Part shown: one piece after another, positions 8,425 through 15,955 of the stretch
Layout of the letters: each line of letters opens with the position of its first letter
Position numbering within the stretch: position 1 is the first letter of the stretch
NCBI GenBank assembly: GCA_021827405.1
Contig: JAKAVY010000017.1
Span: 1-34,922 of the forward strand
Direction: 5' to 3'
Length of the DNA: 34,922 bases
From: Thermoplasmata archaeon
Lineage (GTDB): Archaea > Thermoplasmatota > Thermoplasmata > Lutacidiplasmatales > UBA184
Translations under genes and position numbers: made by a program
The notes under the pieces: generated by a model
Told to the model about the DNA's origin: nothing
Database searches by the model: none
The model's input: only the letters and a program-made list of their open reading frames with translations

Positions 8425-8432
8425 ACAAATAC
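8425..8432 (+). promoter_or_regulatory. TATA-like box of peroxiredoxin gene
   Basis: acaaatac in GC-rich surroundings, centred about 25 nt before the ATG at 8453. This is the spacing expected for a leaderless archaeal transcript. The same octamer recurs at 34885-34892 after tRNA-Ala. Confidence 0.5.
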
Positions 8433-8452
8433 TTCCCTCGCTTGCAGAGGAC

Positions 8453-8899
8453 ATGGTCGCCGTAGGGGAGCCCGCCCCGGAGTTCCAGGTGTCGGATAGC
8501 GAAGGGAAGCCTTTCCAACTCTCCCAGTTCCGCGGACAGAAGCGCGTGGTGCTCTACTTCTTTCCGAAGTGCTTCACGCCCGGGTGCGACCTGGAGGCCC
8601 AAGGGTTCCGGGACCAGATCCCCACCTTCGAAGGGAAGGACACTCAGGTGGTGGGCGTCTCCGCGGACCCGCCGGATGTGGCCCAGGCGTTCCGCAAGAA
8701 GTTCCAGCTCCGCTTCCCGGTGCTGCCCGACCCCGACCGGAAGGTCATCGAGCTCTACGGGGTCAAAGGGATGATGGGTCTGGCCAAGCGCACCACCTTC
8801 CTCATCGGGAAGGACGGGAAGGTCGAAGAGATCGTCGAATCCATGCGCCCCTCCCCCCACGTGGAGAAGACCCTGGCGCGGGTCACCCAAGCTTCGTAA
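8453..8899 (+). CDS. bcp: Peroxiredoxin of the BCP/PrxQ family
   Basis: Thiol peroxidase that reduces hydrogen peroxide and organic hydroperoxides, 148 aa. The thioredoxin-fold core begins VGEPAPEFQVSDSEGK; the active site is FFPKCFTPGCDLEAQGFRD with Cys45 as peroxidatic residue (TPGC), and the Arg of the active site is in the later TTFLIGKDGKV region. Many PrxQ proteins carry the resolving Cys five residues after the peroxidatic one; here that position is Gln50. A different cysteine sits five residues before it (Cys40). So the enzyme is either 1-Cys or uses Cys40 in a non-standard disulfide. The gene is probably leaderless from the TATA-like box at 8425-8432. It is convergent with the PH-like membrane protein gene. 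Confidence 0.94.
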   Translation: MVAVGEPAPEFQVSDSEGKPFQLSQFRGQKRVVLYFFPKCFTPGCDLEAQGFRDQIPTFEGKDTQVVGVSADPPDVAQAFRKKFQLRFPVLPDPDRKVIELYGVKGMMGLAKRTTFLIGKDGKVEEIVESMRPSPHVEKTLARVTQAS

Positions 8900-8913
8900 G
8901 ACCCCCCGGGGGG

Positions 8914-9489
8914 TCACACCAGAGACTCCAGCCCCTGCTTGGGAGCCGTGGGCCACAGGACCGGCTCCACTCCCGTTCGGCTGACCAGTTCCTGGGCAAA
9001 GGCCTCGGGGTCCGCCGGGGAGAGGAAGAGCGGGACGCCCTGCCCCAACACGAGGAGGCCCGCGTGATATCCCGAGATGTTGTCGAACCGACCGATGACC
9101 GGGGACCACATCCGGGAGCGCCACCCCCACGCCCCGAAGAAGCTCACCGGGGAGAGCTCTCGGAGGGAGGCGCGCTCCACCTTGCGGATGCTGGCGAGCG
9201 GGACCCGTCGCCAGCCGAAGATCCGCCAGGCGATCAGGTCGTCGTCGTTCAGCACGTAACGGATGGAGAGTTCCCGGGCGAAATAGACCAGGAGGACCGC
9301 GATGAGGAAGAGCGCGATGTCCAGGCCGACCAACCCCTTCAGGAAGTACAGGGCCACGAGCAGGACCAGGTAGAACCCCACCACCACGTTGTTCCGGGCG
9401 GTCGGCATCCGGTACACCGGGTTGAACCCCCCCCGGGGGGGCCTGGGGCCCGTCCGGACGGCGGAGGGGGGACTCGAAGCTCCGGTCAC
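8914..9489 (-). CDS. Membrane protein with PH-like (bPH) domain
   Basis: A 191-aa protein with two adjacent membrane segments (about residues 35-52, NVVVGFYLVLLVALYFL, and 56-70, VGLDIALFLIAVLLVYF) followed by a small PH-like domain: ELSIRYVLNDDDLIAWRIFGWRRVPLASIRKVERA is the usual strand-helix start in bacterial and archaeal PH (DUF304-like) proteins. The domain ends with an amphipathic helix (SPADPEAFAQELVSRTG), as in that family. The role is unknown; such proteins are membrane-anchored and possibly scaffolding or lipid-binding. The start is GTG at 9489, with an alternative ATG at 9408 that would drop a Pro/Gly-rich, unconserved 27-residue head. The real start may be the latter. Confidence 0.75.
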   Translation of the reverse strand: MTGASSPPSAVRTGPRPPRGGFNPVYRMPTARNNVVVGFYLVLLVALYFLKGLVGLDIALFLIAVLLVYFARELSIRYVLNDDDLIAWRIFGWRRVPLASIRKVERASLRELSPVSFFGAWGWRSRMWSPVIGRFDNISGYHAGLLVLGQGVPLFLSPADPEAFAQELVSRTGVEPVLWPTAPKQGLESLV

Positions 9490-9716
9490 GAAAGCATCCT
9501 AGGTCCACCCGCCAGGAACCTTCACGGATTATCAGGATGACCGAAGGGGAGGACCCAAAAAGCCCCGGGCCATCGGGGACCTGCGGGGAGGGGCGCGAGG
9601 CCCGTCTTCCGGCCTCTTGGGTGAAAGTACTTGTCCCCGATGCCCCTGGGTGCGCCCAGCCCCCCGGGCTCCCGCCCCGGTCTGGTGACCGGGTCCGGGC
9701 CCGGAGGAACGTGGGG

Positions 9717-10247
9717 ATGCAGTCCAGTCATTACGGTCCGGGACCGGAGGTGGACCGGATCCGACCGGAGGACTGGCCCCAGCTCCGGGACCTCCGTCTT
9801 CGGGCCCTTCGGGAGGACCCGTTGGCCTTTGGTTCTTCTTGGAGGCGGGAACATGCCTTCCCGCAGGAGCGCTGGAAGGAGAGAGCGCGTCAGGGTTCCG
9901 AGTCGTGGGACCAGGGGACCTGGGTACTTCGGGAGGGGGAGCGACACCTCGGTGGCATGATCGTCGCCCGCGCGGAGGGGGAGGTCGTGGAGATCTTTTC
10001 CCTCTGGGTAGAACCCCGGCTCCGAGGACGCCACCTGGGAAGCCAGCTCCTGGACTGGGCGCTCCTCTGGTGCCGGAGCCGATTCCCTCGCCGGAACGTG
10101 GTGCTTAAGGTGAACCCACGAGAGGCCGCCGCCGTTGCCCTCTACGTCCGACGGGGGTTCGTCTTCACGGGGGAGTCGGAGCCCTTGCCTCACGGGATCT
10201 TCGAGATCGTGGTGACGATGAAACGCCTCCCCGCCGTCCCCGCCTGA
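9717..10247 (+). CDS. GNAT family N-acetyltransferase
   Basis: Acetyl-CoA-dependent N-acetyltransferase, 176 aa from the ATG at 9717. The fold is visible: IRPEDWPQLRDLRLRALREDPLAFGSS forms the first strand and helices, WVLREGERHLGGMIVARAEGEVVEIFSLWVEPRLRGRHLGSQLLD holds the acetyl-CoA-binding strand and the R-x-x-G-x-G/A-like loop (RLRGRHLGSQLL), and LKVNPREAAAVALYVRRGFVFTGE is the last helix-strand pair with the Asn and Tyr-Gly-Phe-like ending. The start was put at 9717 because the open frame from 9537 adds a Pro/Gly-rich head with no GNAT features. An A/T patch, gtgaaagtactt, is near 9620-9631, so a leader of about 60 nt is possible. The substrate is unknown. Confidence 0.88.
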   Translation: MQSSHYGPGPEVDRIRPEDWPQLRDLRLRALREDPLAFGSSWRREHAFPQERWKERARQGSESWDQGTWVLREGERHLGGMIVARAEGEVVEIFSLWVEPRLRGRHLGSQLLDWALLWCRSRFPRRNVVLKVNPREAAAVALYVRRGFVFTGESEPLPHGIFEIVVTMKRLPAVPA

Positions 10248-10255
10248 GGGAGAAG

Positions 10256-10286
10256 CCCGGGGGGTTCCCCCGCCGGCGCCCCCGGG
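10256..10286. terminator. GC hairpin between convergent genes
   Basis: CCCGGGGG at 10256-10263 pairs with CCCCCGGG at 10279-10286. It sits in the 52-base gap between the stop codons of the GNAT gene and rli1. No T-tract follows, so a role in termination is only a possibility. Confidence 0.3.
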
Positions 10287-10299
10287 GGGGCCGGGCGGG

Positions 10300-12078
10300 T
10301 CAGCCCGCCTCGTAATAGTACTCGCCCCGGCCCCGTTGCTCGCGGTCCAGCACCGAGTCTTCCTTGTTGATCCGGGGCCGGTGGCTCTCCTCGTCCCGAC
10401 GGAAGGTGACCTCCACGTCCTTGAGCAGGACGTTCATGCCCTCCCGCATGGGGAACGGGCCCAACCCCTCCCCCCGGGTCTTTCGGGCGTCCTGTGCCCG
10501 GAAGACCATCATCGCATCGCAGAGCAGGTCCAGGAAGTACACGTCGTGGTCCACCACCAGCGCCGAAGAGCCCTCCCGCTCCACCAGCCGCCGGATGAGA
10601 CGGGCCACGTTCATGCGCTCGTTGGAGTCCAGGTACGCCGACGGCTCGTCGAGGAGATAGAGCGTGGCGGGCCGGCTCAGGGCGAGCGCCACCGCGGCCC
10701 TTTGCAACTCTCCTCCCGAGAGTTCCGGTAACGGTACGTCGAGCAGGGAGCCCAACCTCAGGTGGGGGACCAGTTCCCGGGTGAACAGCCCCTGGTCGAA
10801 GGAGCCTCCCTGCGCCAGGGCCCCCACCCGTTCGTTCAAGGTCCAGCTCCCCGTCGCCCGAAGGTATTGCGGCTTGTAGCTGACCGTGACCCCGGAGGGG
10901 GGGGTTCCCTCCGTGGGCGTCTCGGCCCCGGCGAGCATCCGAACGAACGTGGTCTTGCCCACGGCGTTCGGCCCCACGATGCCGACCGTTTCCCCCTTGT
11001 AGAGGGTCCCGCCGACCACCCGGACCTCGAAGCCGGAAAAGGCCTTGCTCAACGCCCCGAAGGTGACCCGGGGGCTCCGCTGGGAGGCGGGCTTGGGCGG
11101 GTGGGCCGTAAAGACGATCGGTTCGGAGCGGAAGCGGACGTTCTCGTCCTTGAGATACCCCCCCAGATAGGTGTTGATCGCCGTCCGCATCGGCATCGGA
11201 TGGGTCACCACCCCGAAGGCCGCCTCCTCTCCGTAGACCAGGTGAGCCTGGTCGGCCAGGTAGTCTAGGAGCACCAGGTCGTGCTCCACGACGATGACGC
11301 TGGACCGCTCGCCGAGCCCTCGGAGAAGGCGCGCCACCTTCAACCGCTGGACGATGTCCAGGTAGTTGGAGGGCTCGTCGAAGAAGTAGAGCCCGGCGGG
11401 CGTCGCCAGGGCCCGGGCGATCGCCCCGAGTTGAAGCTCCCCGCCCGAAAGGGTCTCCAGCGGGACCGAATCCCGGTGCGCGAGCCCCACCTGGTCCAGG
11501 GCCGCGCCCGTGTCCCCCCGCGCCTCGTCCACATAGGCGCCTAAGGTGACCCCGGTGCGCTGGGCCAGGACGTCCACGTACTGGGGCTTGAGAGCGGTGA
11601 CGAGTTCGCCCCGATAGATCCGCTGGAAGTGGGCCTGCAGTTCGGTGCCGCGGTAGTGGCGGAGGATCTCCGGCCAGTCCGGAGGGTTCTCGTAGTGCCC
11701 CAGGTTCGGCCGCTCCGCCCCGCTGAGCAGCCGGATCGCCGTGGATTTCCCCATGGCGTTCGGCCCCAGGATCCCCACCACCCCCCGGGGGCGCGGGATG
11801 GGAAGCCGGTAGAGCCGGAAGGTGTTGAGCCCGTAGCGATGGACCATCTCCTCCTCGGCGGCCTCCGGCGTGTTCAGGATCTTGATGGCGGAGAATGGGC
11901 ACTTGTGCACGCAGATCCCGCACCCGATGCACAAGACCTCGGAGATGACCGCCTTGCCATCCTCCCCCCAGACGATGCAGTCCTGGCCCATCCGCACCGG
12001 CGGGCAATAGGCCTGGCACTCCCCCTGGCACTCCGTGGGGTGGCAACGATCGCTCAGCAGGACCGCGATCCGGGCCAC
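10300..12078 (-). CDS. rli1: Ribosome recycling ATPase ABCE1/Rli1
   Basis: Twin-ATPase Fe-S protein that splits post-termination ribosomes with aRF1/Pelota and is universal in archaea and eukaryotes. The 592 residues contain the complete layout. An N-terminal Fe-S domain has CHPTECQGECQAYCPPVR and a ferredoxin motif LCIGCGICVHKCPF. The first ATPase has Walker A GPNAMGKST, signature LSGGELQ and Walker B GLYFFDEPSNYLD. The second has GPNAVGKTT, LSGGELQRAA and LYLLDEPSAYLD, each followed by a switch His (VEHD, VDHD). The C-terminus TFRRDEESHRPRINKEDSV then DREQRGRGEYYYEAG is the conserved ABCE1 tail. The GTG start is set by a strong Shine-Dalgarno (gaaggaggtctc). It lies 30 nt after mptA, so the two form an operon in which this internal gene uses Shine-Dalgarno initiation. 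Confidence 0.98.
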   Translation of the reverse strand: MARIAVLLSDRCHPTECQGECQAYCPPVRMGQDCIVWGEDGKAVISEVLCIGCGICVHKCPFSAIKILNTPEAAEEEMVHRYGLNTFRLYRLPIPRPRGVVGILGPNAMGKSTAIRLLSGAERPNLGHYENPPDWPEILRHYRGTELQAHFQRIYRGELVTALKPQYVDVLAQRTGVTLGAYVDEARGDTGAALDQVGLAHRDSVPLETLSGGELQLGAIARALATPAGLYFFDEPSNYLDIVQRLKVARLLRGLGERSSVIVVEHDLVLLDYLADQAHLVYGEEAAFGVVTHPMPMRTAINTYLGGYLKDENVRFRSEPIVFTAHPPKPASQRSPRVTFGALSKAFSGFEVRVVGGTLYKGETVGIVGPNAVGKTTFVRMLAGAETPTEGTPPSGVTVSYKPQYLRATGSWTLNERVGALAQGGSFDQGLFTRELVPHLRLGSLLDVPLPELSGGELQRAAVALALSRPATLYLLDEPSAYLDSNERMNVARLIRRLVEREGSSALVVDHDVYFLDLLCDAMMVFRAQDARKTRGEGLGPFPMREGMNVLLKDVEVTFRRDEESHRPRINKEDSVLDREQRGRGEYYYEAG

Positions 12079-12108
12079 GAGACCTCCTTCAACGGATAGG
12101 GTCAGGCC

Positions 12109-13014
12109 TTATGAGGCGAGTTCCCGCCGCAGGGCTCCCAGGGTGGACCGATGCTCCGCCCGGACATCGTACTTGTGGATCGACTCCTCGCTCCGCGTGG
12201 CGACCTCCACGTCCGTGGCGTCGGGCAGCCTGGGCAGACGTTCCACCAGAAGGGAGAGGATGGCTCGGACCACGTCCTCGACGAAGCGGGGTCGGCGGTG
12301 CGCGTCCAAGACCACTTGTCCCTCGTCCCCTCGTTTGAGGATGGCGTAGGTGGGCGAGCTCTGGGCCCCCTCCAGGATGTCCAGCAGGTCATCGGCCTCC
12401 ACCTCGGTGTGCTCCTCCAGAGTGAGGCGGAGACGGGAACGGTTCCGTTGGTTGTGCGTGATGATGGGGAGGTCCCGGAACGCCGGGTCCTTCAACGCGG
12501 GAAACTCCTCTTCGAGACGGGCCCGGCAGGTCTCCATGGCGCAGGGGCAGGCGGTCATCCCGATGGCCTCGGCTCCCACGGACTGGCGGACCTCGGTCCC
12601 CGAGGGCGTCCGCCGGGCCCAGGCCCCGCCCAGGAGGGTGAAGTTCTCCAGCGAGACCCGGTCCTCCCGGATGCCCCGGGGACGGAAGTACTCGGCCTCG
12701 ACCCGCACCTCCGCCTCCCGGGCATACGGGTGGCGGATGAGCAGCTCACGGGAGATGTCCAGGCAGGCGGCCTCCACCGAACGCACGGGACGATGCACGG
12801 TCTCGTCGATCACCTCCGCGAGGACCTGGGCGTTCCGGGAGAGGTCCGAACCCTTCCGGAGGGCGGGGAGATCCACATACACTTCGAATCCGGCGGAGAG
12901 GGTATGGGTCCGATCCGGCCGCTGGATCACCAGCGGTTTCCGGATCCCGCAGATGCCCACCTTTCCCAGGGAGAGCCGCCCCATGGTGGGGGGGAGGGCG
13001 TGGATGTCCGTCAT
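12109..13014 (-). CDS. mptA: GTP cyclohydrolase of the MptA/FolE2 type
   Basis: Fe(II)- or Zn-dependent enzyme that opens GTP and makes a cyclic dihydroneopterin phosphate, the first step to methanopterin- or folate-like cofactors in archaea. The 301-aa protein has the family's N-terminal LGKVGICGIRKPLVIQRPD, VYVDLPALRKGSDLSRN, the metal and active-site segment GMTACPCAMETC (Cys156, Cys158 and Cys163), THNQRNRSRL with His187, and EDVVRAILSLLVERLPRLPDATDV near the end. The start is the ATG at 13014: the frame extends to 13233 but that part is a Gly/Ser-rich, unconserved sequence antisense to the DUF59 gene. A TATA-like ccttttag lies about 30 nt upstream. It heads the mptA-rli1 operon. FolE2 and MptA cannot be separated by eye; the archaeal context favours MptA. 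Confidence 0.93.
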   Translation of the reverse strand: MTDIHALPPTMGRLSLGKVGICGIRKPLVIQRPDRTHTLSAGFEVYVDLPALRKGSDLSRNAQVLAEVIDETVHRPVRSVEAACLDISRELLIRHPYAREAEVRVEAEYFRPRGIREDRVSLENFTLLGGAWARRTPSGTEVRQSVGAEAIGMTACPCAMETCRARLEEEFPALKDPAFRDLPIITHNQRNRSRLRLTLEEHTEVEADDLLDILEGAQSSPTYAILKRGDEGQVVLDAHRRPRFVEDVVRAILSLLVERLPRLPDATDVEVATRSEESIHKYDVRAEHRSTLGALRRELAS

Positions 13015-13082
13015 GGAGGCTCCGGGCAACGTCTCTCCTTCTAAAAGGCTGGGGAACTGTCGCGTTTCCGCCCCGGCAGAGC

Positions 13083-13090
13083 CTAAATAG
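13083..13090 (+). promoter_or_regulatory. TATA-like box of DUF59 gene
   Basis: ctaaatag centred about 25-26 nt before the ATG at 13112, with nothing A/T-rich nearer. The transcript is probably leaderless. The mptA box (ccttttag on the other strand at 13040-13047) is about 40 nt away, so the two divergent promoters are close. Confidence 0.55.
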
Positions 13091-13111
13091 CCCGGCCGGG
13101 CTTTCCCGCCC

Positions 13112-13510
13112 ATGAGCGAAGGGTCCCAGAGCGCCCCGGAAACCGCTTCGCCGCCGCCGGTGCTTTCTCCTCCGGTCGCCCCGGCCGAGAGTGGGCCCGC
13201 CGGCAATACGGAACGGGAGGGGCTCATCCGCAAGGCCCTGAAGAAGATCTACGACCCGGAGATCCCGATGAACATCGTGGACCTCGGGCTCATCTACGGG
13301 CTGGACTTCGGCCCCGACGACCAGGTGACCGTCCGGATGACCATGACCGGGCCAGGCTGCCCGGTGGCGGGGATCCTCGCCGAAGAGGTGAAAAGCGCGG
13401 TGGAGACCGTTCCGGGGGTGAGGGGCGCCAAGGTGGAGGTGGTCTGGGAACCCCCCTGGGGCCCGGACAAGATGAGCGACTTCGCGAAGCGGCAGTTCGG
13501 GTACCTCTGA
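13112..13510 (+). CDS. MIP18/DUF59 family Fe-S assembly protein (SufT-like)
   Basis: A 132-aa protein with a Pro/Ala/Ser-rich head of about 33 residues followed by a complete MIP18 domain: ALKKIYDPEIPMNIVDLGLIY, VTVRMTMTGPGCPVAG with the conserved Cys83, then VPGVRGAKVEVVWEPPWGPDKM. Members of this family (SufT, CIA2/MIP18) help mature iron-sulfur proteins; archaeal ones are often annotated as metal-sulfur assembly factors. It is divergent from mptA-rli1, and Rli1 carries two Fe-S clusters, so a role in supplying clusters to it is an attractive inference. The Met at 13112 fits the leaderless rule. The Pro-rich head could be flexible or, less likely, wrongly included. Confidence 0.92.
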   Translation: MSEGSQSAPETASPPPVLSPPVAPAESGPAGNTEREGLIRKALKKIYDPEIPMNIVDLGLIYGLDFGPDDQVTVRMTMTGPGCPVAGILAEEVKSAVETVPGVRGAKVEVVWEPPWGPDKMSDFAKRQFGYL

Positions 13511-13575
13511 GCCCCGGTCCCGGCTGTGACCCTTTCCTTCCGTCCCGTCCCTCCCATCGCAGGGAGGTTCGTGGC

Positions 13576-13590
13576 TCCGGTCAAACCGGA
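13576..13590. promoter_or_regulatory. Perfect palindrome upstream of fhs promoter
   Basis: TCCGGT-caa-ACCGGA, with an outer GAGGT/ACCTC pairing that extends the structure to 13564-13598. It ends about 10 nt before the TATA-like cgttatcc at 13601-13608. As the expected transcription start is downstream of it, the repeat is more likely an operator in DNA than part of the fhs transcript. It could also be a terminator stem for the DUF59 gene ending at 13510. Confidence 0.4.
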
Positions 13591-13633
13591 CTGACCTCGC
13601 CGTTATCCCCCGGGCAAGGTGGTCCGTAGCACC

Positions 13634-15238
13634 ATGGAGCCTTTAGACTCCCTGCTGGAGCGGCTCACTGTCCCTCCCGACGCCTGGGAGCCGTTCGGCC
13701 GGAGGGTGGCGAAGGTCGACTCGAACCATCCGCAGATCCTGGACCGCCCGCGGAAGGGGAAGGTGGTCCTCATTACCGGCATGACCCCCACGGGCCATGG
13801 AGTCGGGAAGACCGTCACCATGCTCTCCCTGGCCTCCGCGCTTCACCGACGTGGGACCCGGGTCATGGCCTGCCTGCGACAGCCCTCCATGGGGCCGGTC
13901 TTCGGGATCAAGGGGGGAGGGGCGGGGGGAGGACGGGCCACCGTTGAGCCGTTCGTGGAGGTCAACCTGGGGCTCACGGGGGACCTGGACGCGGTCACGA
14001 ACGCCCATAATCTTCTGGCGGCCCTGATCGACAACCATCTGCACCATGGCAATGCTCTGAACCTGGACCCGGAGGCCGTGCTCTGGCCCCGGGCCCTGGA
14101 TGTGGAGGACCGGGCCCTCCGACACCTCCAGGTCGGCCTAGGGACGGGGAACGGCCCGGCCCGGAGCGGGAACTTCGTCATCACCCCGGCCTCGGAGGTC
14201 ACGGCCATCCTGGGGCTGGCGGAGAGCCCGAAGGACCTGACGGACCGGCTCGGGCGGATCCTCATCGGGAAGAGCCGCGCCGGGCGCATCCTCCGAGCCT
14301 CCGACCTCAAGGCCGAGGGAGCCATGGCCGCGATCCTCCGCAAGGCCATCCGCCCGAACCTCCTCACGACTCCCGAAGGGGCGCCCGTGCTCGTCCACGG
14401 GGGCCCCTTCGGCAACCTTTCCTACGGTACGACCACGCTCCGGTCGATCCATCTAGCCCAACGGCTGGCCGACGTGGTCTTGGTGGAGGCCGGCTTCGGG
14501 ACGGACCTGGGGGGAGAGAAGTTCGTGGACCTGGTCGCCCCGCAGGGGGACCTCGCCCCCGCGGCGGCGGTGGTGGTGGCGAGCGTCCCGGGGATCCGGG
14601 CCCATTCGGCAGGGGGACCCGATTCCCTGACCCCCGGGTTGGAAAACTTGGAGAAGCATCTGGAGAACGTGCGGGCCTTCGGCCTGGAGCCGGTGGTCGC
14701 GCTGAACCAGTTCCCTGAGGACAGCGAATCGGACCTCCGTGCTGTGGCCGACTTCTGTGCCAGCCGGCGGGTGGGACTGGCGCGCAATCTTGGATACGCC
14801 GAGGGGGGAGCCGGGGCCGAAGCCCTCGGCGAACTGACGCTGCAGGCCCTGGGGGCCGGGCGCCGGAGCCGGCCGATCTACCAGGCCGGGGAGCCTCTCA
14901 TGGACAAGATCAACGCCGTGGTGAAGGGGATGTATGGAGGAGAGGGAGCCGATCTCTCGTCGGCGGCGGTGGAAGAGCAGTCCTCCGGGGTCCTGGAAGG
15001 GACGGAGAGGTTCCCGGTCTGCCTCGCGAAGACCCCCCTCTCCCTCACCGACGACCCTAAGCGGCTCGGTCGGCCGAAGGGCTTCCGGGTGCAGGTGCAA
15101 TCCCTCGTCCCGGCAGCCGGAGCCGGCTATTTGGTGGCCCTCCTGGGGAAGATCGAGACCATGCCTGGCTTGCCCGGGGAGCCGCGGGCCCTCGAGATCC
15201 GTCTCGGGGCCGACGGGACGGTGCTGGGGATCAGTTGA
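13634..15238 (+). CDS. fhs: Formate-tetrahydrofolate ligase
   Basis: ATP-dependent ligase making 10-formyl-tetrahydrofolate (or an analogue) from formate, feeding purine synthesis and one-carbon metabolism. The 534-aa protein is about 20 residues shorter than usual bacterial enzymes, mainly at the N-terminus. Diagnostic blocks are PSMGPVFGIKGGGAGGG, INLH-like EVNLGLTGDLDAVTNAHNLLAALIDNH, FVITPASEVTAIL, FGNLSYGTTT, EAGFGTDLGGEKFVDL, and the C-terminal AKTPLSLTDDPKRLG and GAGYLVALLGKIETMPGLP. The nucleotide loop reads TPTGHGVGKT (residues 51-60) where the family has TPAGEGKT, i.e. two extra residues. The ATG at 13634 is about 29 nt after the TATA-like box cgttatcc. In archaea this enzyme is scattered and thought to be acquired. 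The identity is secure. Confidence 0.95.
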   Translation: MEPLDSLLERLTVPPDAWEPFGRRVAKVDSNHPQILDRPRKGKVVLITGMTPTGHGVGKTVTMLSLASALHRRGTRVMACLRQPSMGPVFGIKGGGAGGGRATVEPFVEVNLGLTGDLDAVTNAHNLLAALIDNHLHHGNALNLDPEAVLWPRALDVEDRALRHLQVGLGTGNGPARSGNFVITPASEVTAILGLAESPKDLTDRLGRILIGKSRAGRILRASDLKAEGAMAAILRKAIRPNLLTTPEGAPVLVHGGPFGNLSYGTTTLRSIHLAQRLADVVLVEAGFGTDLGGEKFVDLVAPQGDLAPAAAVVVASVPGIRAHSAGGPDSLTPGLENLEKHLENVRAFGLEPVVALNQFPEDSESDLRAVADFCASRRVGLARNLGYAEGGAGAEALGELTLQALGAGRRSRPIYQAGEPLMDKINAVVKGMYGGEGADLSSAAVEEQSSGVLEGTERFPVCLAKTPLSLTDDPKRLGRPKGFRVQVQSLVPAAGAGYLVALLGKIETMPGLPGEPRALEIRLGADGTVLGIS

Positions 15239-15383
15239 CCGGGCGGGGCTCGGGACCCGCGGGAGGACCGGGTCGGGGCCCCCTCCCGTTCCTCAGGGCT
15301 TCTTCCCGGAAGGGGCCTCCCTACGGACCTCGGCCGCCTCGGCCTCAGGGGGAGCTCCCGAGGGCGCCTCCCCCCGCCCCCCC

Positions 15384-15725
15384 CTACGAGCGTAGCCACC
15401 GGCTGAAAGGAAGGAGGGAGCGATAGAGCTCCACCCCCTTGGGGGTGAGCCCGTAGGACCCGTGGGCCCGACGGTCCCTCAGGACCGGGACGGTGGACAG
15501 TATCCCCTCCAGGGAGAGTTGGCGCAACGTCGATGTCAGCGTGGCGGGGCTCACCCCCGGCAGGGACCGCTGGAGCGTCCCGAAGCGTTGCGGGCCATGC
15601 TTCCCCAACAAGGTGACCACGCAGAGCGCCCACTTCTTGCCGACCACCTCCACGAGTCCCTGGGGGGGGCACGGGCAGTCCAAGGGAGGCTCGGACGCGT
15701 TTGCTTCGGGCGTACGTAGGGACAT
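15384..15725 (-). CDS. HxlR-type winged-helix regulator, candidate arsenic sensor
   Basis: A DNA-binding regulator of 113 aa with the HxlR signature: CPPQGLVEVVGKKWALCVVTLLGKHGPQRFGTLQRSLPGVSPATLTSTL, then LRQLSLEGILSTV and YGLTPKGVELYRSLLPFSRW. The helix-turn-helix is the GTLQRSLPGVSPATLTSTLRQL region. Cysteines 17, 19 and 35 sit in or near the N-terminal helix, where HxlR members often carry a redox- or ligand-sensing Cys. Transcription diverges from arsC-acr3, so it most likely controls that operon and itself. The ATG at 15725 is about 28 nt from the TATA-like ctttaaat at 15750-15757. An ArsR-type regulator would be the usual partner; HxlR here is inferred from the motif and not proved. 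Confidence 0.85.
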   Translation of the reverse strand: MSLRTPEANASEPPLDCPCPPQGLVEVVGKKWALCVVTLLGKHGPQRFGTLQRSLPGVSPATLTSTLRQLSLEGILSTVPVLRDRRAHGSYGLTPKGVELYRSLLPFSRWLRS

Positions 15726-15732
15726 CGGACGG

Positions 15733-15757
15733 CCTTATATTAGTTCAACATTTAAAG
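15733..15757. promoter_or_regulatory. Overlapping divergent promoters of HxlR and ars genes
   Basis: An A/T-rich island in GC-rich DNA. On the minus strand ctttaaat (15750-15757) is about 28 nt before the HxlR ATG. On the plus strand ccttatatta (15733-15742) would place a transcription start near 15765, upstream of the ars genes. The two boxes are only about 15 nt apart, so one bound regulator could block both. Confidence 0.5.
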
Positions 15758-15786
15758 TGATTTGGAGGGGGGGGAGACGGGGAGAC

Positions 15787-15951
15787 ATGCCTGCCCTCGC
15801 TCCGGTCCTGAGGGGGGATGCCCTGCGAGCCGCCTTGGGCGGGGGGGCCCGCTCCTTGGAGAGGGGACCGTTCGGTCAAGGCCCTCCCCAGGCTGCCCCC
15901 TCGAGACTTCGGGATCCCCCCTGCCGGCAGCTTCGTGAAGGGGGCCAATAG
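15787..15951 (+). CDS. Possible leader peptide before arsC
   Basis: A 54-codon frame from ATG 15787 to TAG 15951, about 20 nt after the expected transcription start and ending 4 nt before arsC. Its product is Ala/Gly/Pro/Arg-rich (MPALAPVLRGDALRAALGG at the start) and resembles nothing I know. It may be an uncoded leader or chance frame; the position is the only evidence for it. Confidence 0.2.
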   Translation: MPALAPVLRGDALRAALGGGARSLERGPFGQGPPQAAPSRLRDPPCRQLREGGQ

Positions 15952-15955
15952 AAGG

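Noticed and set aside
10190-12046. 618-residue frame on the same strand as rli1 in another frame
   Set aside because: Gly/Pro/Arg-rich; rli1 frame has all Fe-S and ABC motifs.
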